A stretch of 9,895 nt of DNA from Sphingobacteriia bacterium (GTDB lineage Bacteria; Bacteroidota; Bacteroidia; UBA7662). The translations under genes and the position numbers were made by a program. Shown here one piece after another: positions 1 to 6,239 of the stretch (positions are counted from its first letter, which is position 1; each line of letters opens with the position of its first letter). A model generated the notes under the pieces. The model worked only from the letters and a program-made list of their open reading frames with translations, had not been told where the DNA came from and searched no databases. The stretch covers positions 1-9,895 of the forward strand of contig RFPG01000035.1 of the NCBI GenBank assembly GCA_009926245.1, read 5' to 3'.

Positions 1-1
1 G

Positions 2-532
2 GCCATGGCCATTCAGCTCATCATTAACCGGGAGCTCGGTCTGGCTTTTAACCAAAATCCTTTGCAGGGATCCTTTGTTATCGAAGAACTCACCGATCTA
101 GTCGAAGAAGCGGTCATGATGGAGTTTGATCGCATTACCGAACGCGGCGGAGTCCTGGGCGCGATGGAGTCGATGTATCAACGCAATCAGATTCAGGAGG
201 AGTCACTGCATTACGAAACCCTCAAGCACAACGGAGATTTGCCTATCATCGGGGTCAATACTTTTTTGAGCAAAGAAGGTTCACCGACCCTGATCCCTGG
301 CGAAGTTATCCGGGCCACGGAGGCCGAAAAGGAAGCCCAGATTGCAACCCTTCAAAGCCTGCACGGTCGATACCCCCACGAAGCCGCTCAATGGCTCAGG
401 CGCCTCTCCGAAGCGGCTTTGCGTCAAGAGAATTTGTTTGATGTTCTGATGGAAGCCGTCAAGTATTGTTCGCTGGGACAGATCACCGACACCTTGTACA
501 ACGTGGGAGGCCGTTATCGCCGGAACATGTAA
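2..532 (+). CDS. icmF: Fused isobutyryl-CoA mutase (IcmF), C-terminal part, cut by the window edge
   Basis: The reading frame is open to the left edge, so the ATG at 5 is an internal methionine and only about the last 176 residues are visible. The segment is the C-terminal end of the catalytic alpha domain of the methylmalonyl-CoA mutase family. Recognisable stretches are [41 protein letters not shown], and the ending [21 protein letters not shown] mutase large subunit of the MutB type would carry its B12-binding domain after this point. Here the protein stops at the mutase domain, which fits IcmF, where the B12 domain and the MeaB-like GTPase domain lie N-terminally. Family knowledge: IcmF is AdoCbl-dependent and interconverts isobutyryl-CoA and n-butyryl-CoA, and some members act on other branched acyl-CoAs. 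The substrate cannot be read from this fragment. The gene converges with the small secreted-protein gene downstream. Confidence 0.88.
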   Translation, partial: AMAIQLIINRELGLAFNQNPLQGSFVIEELTDLVEEAVMMEFDRITERGGVLGAMESMYQRNQIQEESLHYETLKHNGDLPIIGVNTFLSKEGSPTLIPGEVIRATEAEKEAQIATLQSLHGRYPHEAAQWLRRLSEAALRQENLFDVLMEAVKYCSLGQITDTLYNVGGRYRRNM

Positions 533-578
533 CCAAGCCTGACGAGCGGTTCACCCTAGATTCAAGAAACAAAGGGGG

Positions 579-610
579 CCGCGGTCCAGAGGCTGCGGTT
601 CCGCGGTCCA
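579..610. repeat. GC-rich direct repeat and hairpin between convergent genes
   Basis: The 91-bp gap between the mutase stop and the convergent small-protein stop contains the 10-mer CCGCGGTCCA twice, at 579-588 and 601-610. Within it, 591-598 and 601-608 can pair as a GC-rich stem with two G-T wobbles. The position suits a bidirectional terminator, but there is no clear T-run on either side, so the role is a guess. Confidence 0.3.
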
Positions 611-623
611 GGAAGCGTTGGCC

Positions 624-1127
624 CTAAAGGGTGGGGGCCAAATTGCTTTGGCGAACGAAGCGTTGCATTTCCAAAAATACCGAAAACATCTTGCGACCCT
701 TGCGGAGATCTTCAAACTCCAACTTGTAGGAAGAGATGGTTGCAGGCCATGGGATACTGCCCCCGGCTTGGTAGTTGGTAATGCAGGCTTGTTTGCGGCA
801 ATCAAACCGCAGAATAACGCGTTGACGGCAGGGGGCTGGACAGGCCGTTCCTTCCTTGATTTCTTCCATGCGGATACGCACATCGCTCAGTCGGAAGACC
901 ACATGGCCTCCCCCAAATTCCTGGCCGTTGATCCGCAGATTGCCGTATTCGTCCATCATGCAGTCGGGTCCAAAAACGCCTTTGAGGTAAATATCGGCAT
1001 CGGTATAATCGCGAATCCGGTTGGGGGCCTGGGCAGCCGTTGGGAGGGATAAACCCCCGTACAGCACCCCCGCAAGGAGGAGGGAAACCAAAAAACGGGG
1101 GAAACCAAGAGGTAAAGAAGTCATCAT
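624..1127 (-). CDS. Small secreted cysteine-containing protein of unknown function
   Basis: A 167-residue protein I do not recognise. Residues 1-34 form a good Sec signal peptide: hydrophobic FLVSLLLAGVLYGG at about 12-25, then a probable signal peptidase I site after AQA at 32-34. This leaves a mature protein of about 133 residues with five cysteines (56, 96, 100, 110, 115). Four of them cluster in CPAPC and FDCRKQAC, suggesting disulfides in the periplasm or outside the cell, or possibly metal binding. The odd count is unusual for a fully disulfide-bonded protein. The C-terminal third is charged (LEFEDLRKGRKMFSVF). The start at 1127 is a tandem ATG-ATG; the second ATG at 1124 is equally plausible. 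It stands alone on its strand, convergent with icmF and divergent from the SDR gene 45 bp away. The signal peptide and consistent composition favour a real gene over the overlapping frames. Confidence 0.72.
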   Translation of the reverse strand: MMTSLPLGFPRFLVSLLLAGVLYGGLSLPTAAQAPNRIRDYTDADIYLKGVFGPDCMMDEYGNLRINGQEFGGGHVVFRLSDVRIRMEEIKEGTACPAPCRQRVILRFDCRKQACITNYQAGGSIPWPATISSYKLEFEDLRKGRKMFSVFLEMQRFVRQSNLAPTL

Positions 1128-1132
1128 AGCAC

Positions 1133-1140
1133 CAAATTTA
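1133..1140 (-). promoter_or_regulatory. TAnnTTTG promoter box upstream of the small secreted-protein gene
   Basis: Read on the - strand, 1140-1133 is TAAATTTG, an exact match to the Bacteroidota -7 consensus TAnnTTTG. A TTG lies 18 nt upstream, within the range accepted for the -33 element. The box ends 5 nt before the ATG at 1127, so transcription would start at or next to the start codon. That gives a leaderless or nearly leaderless message, or use of the second ATG. Confidence 0.4.
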
Positions 1141-1172
1141 ATACCTTTAACCGAACCTCAACCCCTCAACCT

Positions 1173-1958
1173 ATGGCAACAGCCTTGATTACCGGAGCCT
1201 CTGAAGGCATTGGATTGGAATTGGCCCGCATCCATGCAGCGGCCCAAGATGATTTGATTCTGGTCGCCCGACGAATTGATTTACTTCATAAGCTCCGCGA
1301 TGAATTGGTGGCCGCCCACCAAATTCAAGTTCATTGTTATGAAATGGACCTGAGCATTCCCGCGAATATTGATCGTCTCTACCAAAGCACCAAAGCCGCC
1401 GGGATGCAGGTTCATTATTTGGTCAACAACGCTGGCTTTGGGAGTTTCGGTCCTTTTATTGAAAATTCTTGGGAGAGGGACGCTTCCATGATTGATCTCA
1501 ATGTAAGGGCAGTGGCCCATCTAACCCGGCTCTATGCCCGGGATATGGTGGACCAAGGGGGAGGGCGCATCTTGAACGTGGCCTCAACGGCCGCCTTTCA
1601 ACCGGGACCGGGCATGGCGGTTTATTTTGCTACCAAGGCCTTTGTATTGCATTTTTCCGAAGCATTGCACCTGGAATTACGACGTCACGGGATCACCGTA
1701 ACGACCCTTTGCCCTGGACCCACCCAAAGCGGATTTGCACGGGCCATGCGGGAACCGGGAGGCTCGTCTCCTTCCATGCTTTCCAGCAAACGAATCCCCG
1801 ATTCGGCCTCGGTGGCCCTCTTTGGGTACAAAGCCATGATGCGTGGCCGTGCCGTGGCCGTCCATGGCTGGATGAATGCGGTCATGGCTGCGTCCACCGG
1901 CTTCATGCCACGGGCTTGGGTGGTCCGCGTCTCGGCCGCCATCACCGGGGGACTTTAG
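1173..1958 (+). CDS. Short-chain dehydrogenase/reductase (classical SDR, DltE/YqjQ-like)
   Basis: A 261-residue classical SDR, full length for the family, with a Rossmann fold binding NAD(P)H. Visible motifs in order: the nucleotide-binding TGASEGIG at 7-14; VARR at 31-34, whose arginines often go with NADP preference; the acidic D59 region; NNAG at 85-88; N110; the catalytic S138; the catalytic YxxxK as Y151 and K155; and PGPT at 181-184. With N110, S138, Y151 and K155 present the enzyme should be active. The C-terminal segment after about 220 is rich in Met, Ala and Arg, typical of the YqjQ/DltE branch and possibly membrane-associating. The substrate cannot be predicted. The ATG at 1173 places the TGASEGIG motif at the usual distance from the N terminus. 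No Shine-Dalgarno is seen, as usual in Bacteroidota. It probably shares a transcript with the hydrolase gene 20 bp downstream. Confidence 0.93.
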   Translation: MATALITGASEGIGLELARIHAAAQDDLILVARRIDLLHKLRDELVAAHQIQVHCYEMDLSIPANIDRLYQSTKAAGMQVHYLVNNAGFGSFGPFIENSWERDASMIDLNVRAVAHLTRLYARDMVDQGGGRILNVASTAAFQPGPGMAVYFATKAFVLHFSEALHLELRRHGITVTTLCPGPTQSGFARAMREPGGSSPSMLSSKRIPDSASVALFGYKAMMRGRAVAVHGWMNAVMAASTGFMPRAWVVRVSAAITGGL

Positions 1959-1978
1959 AGGTTCCTTGAACAAAGCAA

Positions 1979-2893
1979 ATGGCTCCGGGTCTTCTGATGT
2001 TACGGCCCCTGCATTTTGGATGGAACTCCGAAACAGGGCTCAGCAATGCTTTTCAGAATCGAGAACCGGATGGCCATCCGGTGCAAACAGCCCAGGAAGG
2101 CCAACGAGAATTTGATGCCATGCACCACCGGCTGGTGGAAGCGGGGCTTCAAGTGACGGTCCTAACGGATCGAAAGGAAGTTCCCTGTCCCGATGCTGTT
2201 TTTCTTAACAATTTGTTTTGCACCCTGCCGGACGGCGGGTTGATCCATTTCCCCATGGAGGCCCCTTCCCGAAGACTCGAAAAAAGAGAAGACCTCGCTC
2301 ATCACCTGATCGAAGCCGGGTATCGAGTGGCCTACGAATCGGATTGGAGCGATTGGGCCCGCCAAGGGCAGTTCCTGGAAGGGACGGGTAGCATGGTTTT
2401 GGACCATGCCCATCGTTGCGCATATGCGGCTTTTTCGACCCGAACCAGTCCGGAGCTCTTGGAGCGTTGGTGCCACGAAACGGGATACGATGGATGGGGC
2501 TTTGACAGCGCCGATGCCAACGGACGGCCTTATTACCATACCAATGTTATAATGAGTCTGGGGCAAAACATCGCCCTCTTGGCCGCCGAGGCCCTGGACC
2601 CTTGGGGTCAAAAAGAATTGATCACGCGGCTGAATTCCACCGGGCGCGATGTACTCCTACTCAGCCCCGCCCAAATTGAATCCTTTGCGGCCAATGTTCT
2701 GCAAGTGGATCACCCCGAGGGTCATCGCTGCTGGATTGCCTCCGAAACGGCCGTTCGCGCTTGGGGTCCCGAATTGAGAGATCGCATCGAAGCCGATGGC
2801 GAAATTATTTCGGTATCCATCCCCACCATCGAAAAAATCGGTGGCGGTTCAGCCCGCTGCATGCTGGCCGAAAATTACCTGCCCCTGCTCTAG
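1979..2893 (+). CDS. ctlX: CtlX-type citrulline/guanidino hydrolase (DDAH-like pentein fold)
   Basis: A 304-residue protein of the guanidino-group-modifying (pentein) superfamily, closest in my recognition to the citrulline utilization hydrolase CtlX and DDAH-like proteins. The N terminus LLMLRPLHFGWNSETGLSNAFQ at 5-26 is typical. Candidate active-site elements are PDAVFLNN at 71-78 (substrate-binding Asp72), EGTGSMVLD at 134-142 (Glu134), YYHTNVIMSLG at 185-195 (catalytic His187) and GGGSARCMLAEN at 288-299 (nucleophile Cys294). All expected residues are present, so it should be active. The family cleaves C-N bonds in guanidino or ureido groups through a covalent thiouronium-type intermediate. 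Whether it acts on citrulline, arginine or methylarginine cannot be read from sequence. Start 1979 gives the normal N-terminal length. The gene follows the SDR by 20 bp. Its TAG stop overlaps the stop of the convergent lipoprotein gene by 4 bp. Confidence 0.85.
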   Translation: MAPGLLMLRPLHFGWNSETGLSNAFQNREPDGHPVQTAQEGQREFDAMHHRLVEAGLQVTVLTDRKEVPCPDAVFLNNLFCTLPDGGLIHFPMEAPSRRLEKREDLAHHLIEAGYRVAYESDWSDWARQGQFLEGTGSMVLDHAHRCAYAAFSTRTSPELLERWCHETGYDGWGFDSADANGRPYYHTNVIMSLGQNIALLAAEALDPWGQKELITRLNSTGRDVLLLSPAQIESFAANVLQVDHPEGHRCWIASETAVRAWGPELRDRIEADGEIISVSIPTIEKIGGGSARCMLAENYLPLL

Positions 2894-4017
2894 GGCACAA
2901 AAACCACATGCCCCGGCGCGATCCCCGTGGTAAAGCTATCCACCAAGGCGCCCTGGGAATTCCAACGAAATACCTTGCCCGCCGAAGCAAAATCCCCGGC
3001 ATCGGTGGTTACCAGGTAGCGATTCCCGTTGGGATCGAAAGCGGTATGATAAAACAAACGATTCACCCAAGGCTGGTTCGGATTCACCGTTCCACTGGTG
3101 AACGGGAGATTCAACCGATGCAAGCCGGAATGAACGGAGCTCTCCAGCTGGTACATCAAACCATCGCCGGTCGGCAACAACAAAAGATCCTTGGGATGAT
3201 CATCGCTGCGACCCCAGGTTAGCTGAGCCAGGGATTCACCGTCCGACAAGCGCAATAGATGCAGGGAACCCGCCGTTTCTGGTCCGCTCCACGAAGGACG
3301 ACCCCCACACAAAACAGCCACCGTTGTGCCCAAGACCACCATGCTATTTGGACGATCTCCCACCGTGATCGTTTGGAGCACCGTATCCGCCTCCGTATCC
3401 ACCAAGGTCACCGTATTGGTATCGCTGTTGGCCACCACCAAGCGATTTCCAGCCACCGCAAGGGCGTTCGGAAAAGGGCCCACCGTTAGACGGGTCAAAA
3501 CCTGCTTGCTGGCCCAGTCAATCACGGCGACCCGACCCGCTGCGCCAAAGCGAACCCATTCAGTCACATAGGCCTTGGCCCTCAAGATATCCACGGCTAC
3601 AGCCGATGGCAATTCGAAGCCCGTTGTGGTCCCGATCGATTGCATGGTTTGGGGATTCACCCATTCGACGCGGCCCGCATTATTCAAAACGACTAATCCT
3701 AAATTATTCTGAATAACCATGCTTTGGGCAATGTTACCAAGAGGACGTTGATTGATTCTTCCAAACACATCCTGTTCCACTCGACTTCCATCCCTGGAAA
3801 TCCACGTTAAGGTCCCGGTTCCGTTCCCAAAGGGACCCTCGTTCACAACCCAAAATCCATTGTTATACAACGAAGTTGTTGGAGGGATTGGTTCTTTTTG
3901 GCATCCGGCCATCAGCAGCCCCGTCCCTAACCATAGGGCGCCCTGCAAGGCGATATTGGATAACCATCCCAAGGAAAATGGAAGAGGTCTAGGGTTGTTT
4001 CTCTGAAAGTATCTCAT
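2890..4017 (-). CDS. BtuG-like surface lipoprotein with YncE-type beta-propeller
   Basis: A 375-residue lipoprotein. Residues 1-38 form a long signal peptide (hydrophobic IALQGALWLGTGLLMAG) ending in the lipobox LMAGC with lipidated Cys39. The next residues, QKE, resemble the lipoprotein export signal that sends Bacteroidota lipoproteins to the outside of the outer membrane. The rest reads as a YncE/DUF5074-like beta-propeller, with blades marked by recurring PxxxxV and TVxLVDT-type motifs: PSAVAVD, GRVAVIDWASKQVLTRLTVG, PNALAVAGNRLVVAN, NTVTLVDTEADTVLQTITVG, PNSMVVLG. It follows btuB with a TAATG stop-start overlap, so the two are probably translationally coupled, and both lie behind a cobalamin riboswitch. 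By analogy with BtuG of Bacteroides, it would capture cobalamin at the cell surface and cap the receptor. This role is inferred from context and fold. Another surface sensor or structural role is possible. Confidence 0.8.
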   Translation of the reverse strand: MRYFQRNNPRPLPFSLGWLSNIALQGALWLGTGLLMAGCQKEPIPPTTSLYNNGFWVVNEGPFGNGTGTLTWISRDGSRVEQDVFGRINQRPLGNIAQSMVIQNNLGLVVLNNAGRVEWVNPQTMQSIGTTTGFELPSAVAVDILRAKAYVTEWVRFGAAGRVAVIDWASKQVLTRLTVGPFPNALAVAGNRLVVANSDTNTVTLVDTEADTVLQTITVGDRPNSMVVLGTTVAVLCGGRPSWSGPETAGSLHLLRLSDGESLAQLTWGRSDDHPKDLLLLPTGDGLMYQLESSVHSGLHRLNLPFTSGTVNPNQPWVNRLFYHTAFDPNGNRYLVTTDAGDFASAGKVFRWNSQGALVDSFTTGIAPGHVVFVP

Positions 4018-5930
4018 TATTGGGGGGATTTAAGTCGTTTGGGAGATTTAAAAAGCGAAGTGGATAGGGACAAGTGAAAACTGCGCCCGGGACGAGGAAA
4101 CCAAGGCACTTCTTCGTAGCGGGTATTGGTTAGATTCCGAATTTGCAGAGATATCCGGTGGCCTCGCTTTTCGTAGGAGGCGGCTGCCGTGACCAGGGCA
4201 TAAGCGGGCAGGGTTTCCGAACCATCCGAGAGGGTGTTTCGAGAAGAAATCCCCTGGACTTGACCGAACAAAGTCCAGGAACCATAAACCAAGGCACTCT
4301 GGAGCATCCCTCTGTGCTGGGGGATATAAGGCCATTGAATACGCTGACGGGTATCGCCTTCTGACCAGACTCGTTGCAGACCGTATTCTGCTTGCCAGGT
4401 CCAAGTCAGGCCCCGTAACACCCAACTTTGAACAGACCCCTGGATGCGAACCTCCGTCCCCAGCGATTGATTCAACCCCACATTCATGGGCGACCACCAG
4501 GCCGCGTTGGGCGAGGGCTGCCAAAGAATTCGCTCCCTCATTTCCCGCCAAAAAGCCAGGATGGTGGCGTCGATTTTGTGCTTGCCATGGACCACCAAAT
4601 GTTTATACCCCCCTTCGGCCTGACGACTTCGCTCGGGCTTGAGGTCCGGTCGTCCACCGGGCACCCAAAGCCGATCGTTCAGCGAAGGAGGATTCACGGC
4701 GGTACGGACCTCGGCCCACCAAAAAGAATTCCTTTGAACATAACGGGCTCTTAGGTTGGCTGCCAGTGGCAATCCCTTTCCATCGAAGATTTCGGCCTTG
4801 ATTTGTCCCGAAAATTCAAAAGGACCTCGATCCAGGGTCCAAGGCAGGATCAGGGCCCATCGCTCCTGCTGAACCGGCACAAGGTATTGGGAAGAACGGG
4901 CCTCGTGGCGATCCCACAACCCCATAAAGCGAACCCTCCAACCGCGGCGTTGGTAATCCACGCCCCCCCTCGCCTGCATGCCTTGGGTCTGATGAAAACC
5001 GTAAACCCCGCTCAGGGTATCCGTGTAGCGATTCAAATCTTTTTGAAAAGCCAAAGCCGTCCAATAGTTCCATCGCCGATTCTTCTGCCAAGACCATTTG
5101 GCTTGGACACGAAACATGCTATCGTTCTGTCGAGCCGAACCAGGACGCGATGTCATGGAAGAGGGGATGCCCCTTCGACTTCCTTGCAACCATAGGCTGG
5201 TTTCAAAGGCATGCCCGGCGCTGCCCTTCCAATTGCTTTGATGGACCAAGGCCTCCTGCCCAAAATCAGCCCCCAACATCTTGGCATCCGGTGCCCCCGC
5301 CAAGGCTCGGTTGGGGTAACCAAATCGGTTGGCATTGCGAGTTAGCAATCCGCGGGTCATGCCTTGCCAACGGCCTTGACCCAGGGCAAATCCACAACCC
5401 AACGACTGATCCCCCAAGGTCCCCGCAGAGACCACCGCCTCAAAGCGCGGCGAAGTCAACGAACCAAGGCCAATTCCACCACCCATCCCGTAACCACCGG
5501 TCCTCAAAGCTTCACCACCGTTATCCAAACCCAGGCCTTGAAACAACCAAACCGGTACCAACTGCAAATCCGTTGTCCGGTTCATGGGGTGGTTCAAGCT
5601 AAAATCGCCCCAAGTCAAATCATTGTGCGTTGCACCACCGCCCCTGTACGATAAGGTGCTGAGTCCCCCCGGAACGGATTGGCGCGTAACCGGCGTGCCC
5701 AGCATGCCCATCACATCGGCTAGTGAGGCCAACGGCATGGTCTTTAACCAAACCGAATCCATGGTTCGGCTGATTCGAAAGGTTCGTACAGTGACTTCGG
5801 TTAACACCAAGGGCTTCACGCGAAGGGTGTCTTGTTCCGATGCAATGGGGAACGCAAAGGCCCTCCATGGGACCCAAAAGAAGGCCCAAAAAACGACAAC
5901 GAACTTGAGCCTTTGCCCCATGGTTTGCAT
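4017..5930 (-). CDS. btuB: TonB-dependent outer-membrane cobalamin receptor, BtuB type
   Basis: A TonB-dependent receptor of 637 residues from the chosen start, the usual size for BtuB. The chosen ATG at 5930 gives a compact signal peptide (KFVVVFWAFFWVPWRAFA, cleavage after residue 26). The frame remains open to an ATG at 5969, but that adds 13 residues of leader-like sequence before the signal peptide. A start at 5921 is also possible. After cleavage come a TonB-box-like stretch (PLVLTEVTV) and a plug domain with SYRGGGATHNDLTWGDF and GGYGMGGGIGLG. The beta-barrel follows, with alternating aromatic strands and late motifs RPDLKPERS and LQIRNLTNTRYEEVPWFPRPGR near the C terminus. No carboxypeptidase-like N-terminal domain is present. 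It would import cobalamin using TonB-ExbBD energy. Assignment to cobalamin rests on the riboswitch immediately upstream and the BtuG-like partner downstream; the receptor sequence alone would not distinguish B12 from other ligands. Confidence 0.88.
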   Translation of the reverse strand: MQTMGQRLKFVVVFWAFFWVPWRAFAFPIASEQDTLRVKPLVLTEVTVRTFRISRTMDSVWLKTMPLASLADVMGMLGTPVTRQSVPGGLSTLSYRGGGATHNDLTWGDFSLNHPMNRTTDLQLVPVWLFQGLGLDNGGEALRTGGYGMGGGIGLGSLTSPRFEAVVSAGTLGDQSLGCGFALGQGRWQGMTRGLLTRNANRFGYPNRALAGAPDAKMLGADFGQEALVHQSNWKGSAGHAFETSLWLQGSRRGIPSSMTSRPGSARQNDSMFRVQAKWSWQKNRRWNYWTALAFQKDLNRYTDTLSGVYGFHQTQGMQARGGVDYQRRGWRVRFMGLWDRHEARSSQYLVPVQQERWALILPWTLDRGPFEFSGQIKAEIFDGKGLPLAANLRARYVQRNSFWWAEVRTAVNPPSLNDRLWVPGGRPDLKPERSRQAEGGYKHLVVHGKHKIDATILAFWREMRERILWQPSPNAAWWSPMNVGLNQSLGTEVRIQGSVQSWVLRGLTWTWQAEYGLQRVWSEGDTRQRIQWPYIPQHRGMLQSALVYGSWTLFGQVQGISSRNTLSDGSETLPAYALVTAAASYEKRGHRISLQIRNLTNTRYEEVPWFPRPGRSFHLSLSTSLFKSPKRLKSPQ

Positions 5931-5947
5931 TTTGTAAACGGGATTCG

Positions 5948-6006
5948 AAAAAAATCCAGGACAAACCACAGCCCTCCCCTTGCGAGGTACAGCAACGTTA
6001 TCCTAG
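5948..6006 (-). terminator. Possible expression-platform terminator in the btuB leader
   Basis: Between the aptamer and btuB, the - strand segment 6006-5999 (CTAGGATA) can pair with 5963-5956 (TGTCCTGG), allowing G-U pairs. A run of seven T at 5954-5948 follows almost immediately. The loop is long, about 35 nt, so the stem would be weak unless inner structure helps. It could be an attenuator responding to the riboswitch. The alternative is that regulation acts on translation of btuB and the T-run is incidental. Confidence 0.28.
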
Positions 6007-6037
6007 GTTTTTGATCCAGAAAACCCGGTAATCTTCA

Positions 6038-6212
6038 CTTGGCGGCAGGTCTTCTGACTTGGCCCATTCCGAACGCCTTCCCGTCTGGCCGTTGACCGGC
6101 TTCCACAGTGGCTTATGGTTCGAAACCTGTACAGGCCTCACAGCAGCTGGTACTGTCCCGGAATTGCACCGGAGTTCCCTCTTCGTTTTGGCTCTCGCCA
6201 AAAACCGCCAAG
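6038..6212 (-). ncRNA. Cobalamin riboswitch aptamer
   Basis: Read on the - strand, this segment has the full set of cobalamin riboswitch landmarks. P1 closes perfectly: CTTGGCGG at 6212-6205 pairs with CCGCCAAG at 6045-6038. P2 is a clean hairpin, TTTTGGC and GCCAAAA around a GAGA loop (6203-6186). The conserved core follows: GGGAACTCCGGTGCAATTCC at 6179-6160, GGGACAGTACC, and GCTGCTGTGA. Then comes GCCACTG, and finally the B12 box AGTCAGAAGACCTGCC at 6059-6044. The RNA binds a cobalamin and normally represses downstream genes when the cofactor is abundant. It sits just upstream of btuB and the BtuG-like gene on the same strand, which fits. An apparent 67-codon frame through this region is an artefact of the RNA. 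Confidence 0.95.
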
Positions 6213-6217
6213 CGATT

Positions 6218-6225
6218 CAAAGGTA
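6218..6225 (-). promoter_or_regulatory. TAnnTTTG promoter box for the riboswitch-btuB unit
   Basis: On the - strand 6225-6218 reads TACCTTTG, an exact match to the Bacteroidota -7 consensus. Transcription starting about 6 nt downstream would begin at the first base of riboswitch P1 (6212). A clear -33 TTG is missing; TTC occurs at 18 nt spacing. The box lies in the 27-bp gap after the stop codon of the TPR membrane-protein gene, so the upstream half of the promoter falls inside that gene's end. Confidence 0.55.
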
Positions 6226-6239
6226 AAGAAATTCCCCCA

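Noticed and set aside
618..1052. + strand 144-codon frame and - strand 110-codon frame (551-883) overlapping the small secreted gene
   Set aside because: The 624-1127 frame has a proper signal peptide and cleavage site. The others have no such features.
1142..1149. TACCTTTA as a promoter box for the SDR gene
   Set aside because: The last consensus base is wrong and there is no TTG at the right distance upstream.
4803..5195. Long + strand open frames antisense to btuB (also at 5150-5602 and 5584-5937)
   Set aside because: They are basic, low-complexity translations opposite a clearly recognisable receptor with an intact frame.
5931..5969. 13-residue N-terminal extension of btuB from the ATG at 5969
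   Set aside because: It would precede an already complete signal peptide and overlaps the T-run of the leader.
5998..6201. 67-codon - strand frame
   Set aside because: It lies inside the structured cobalamin riboswitch; the pairing and conserved boxes explain the sequence.
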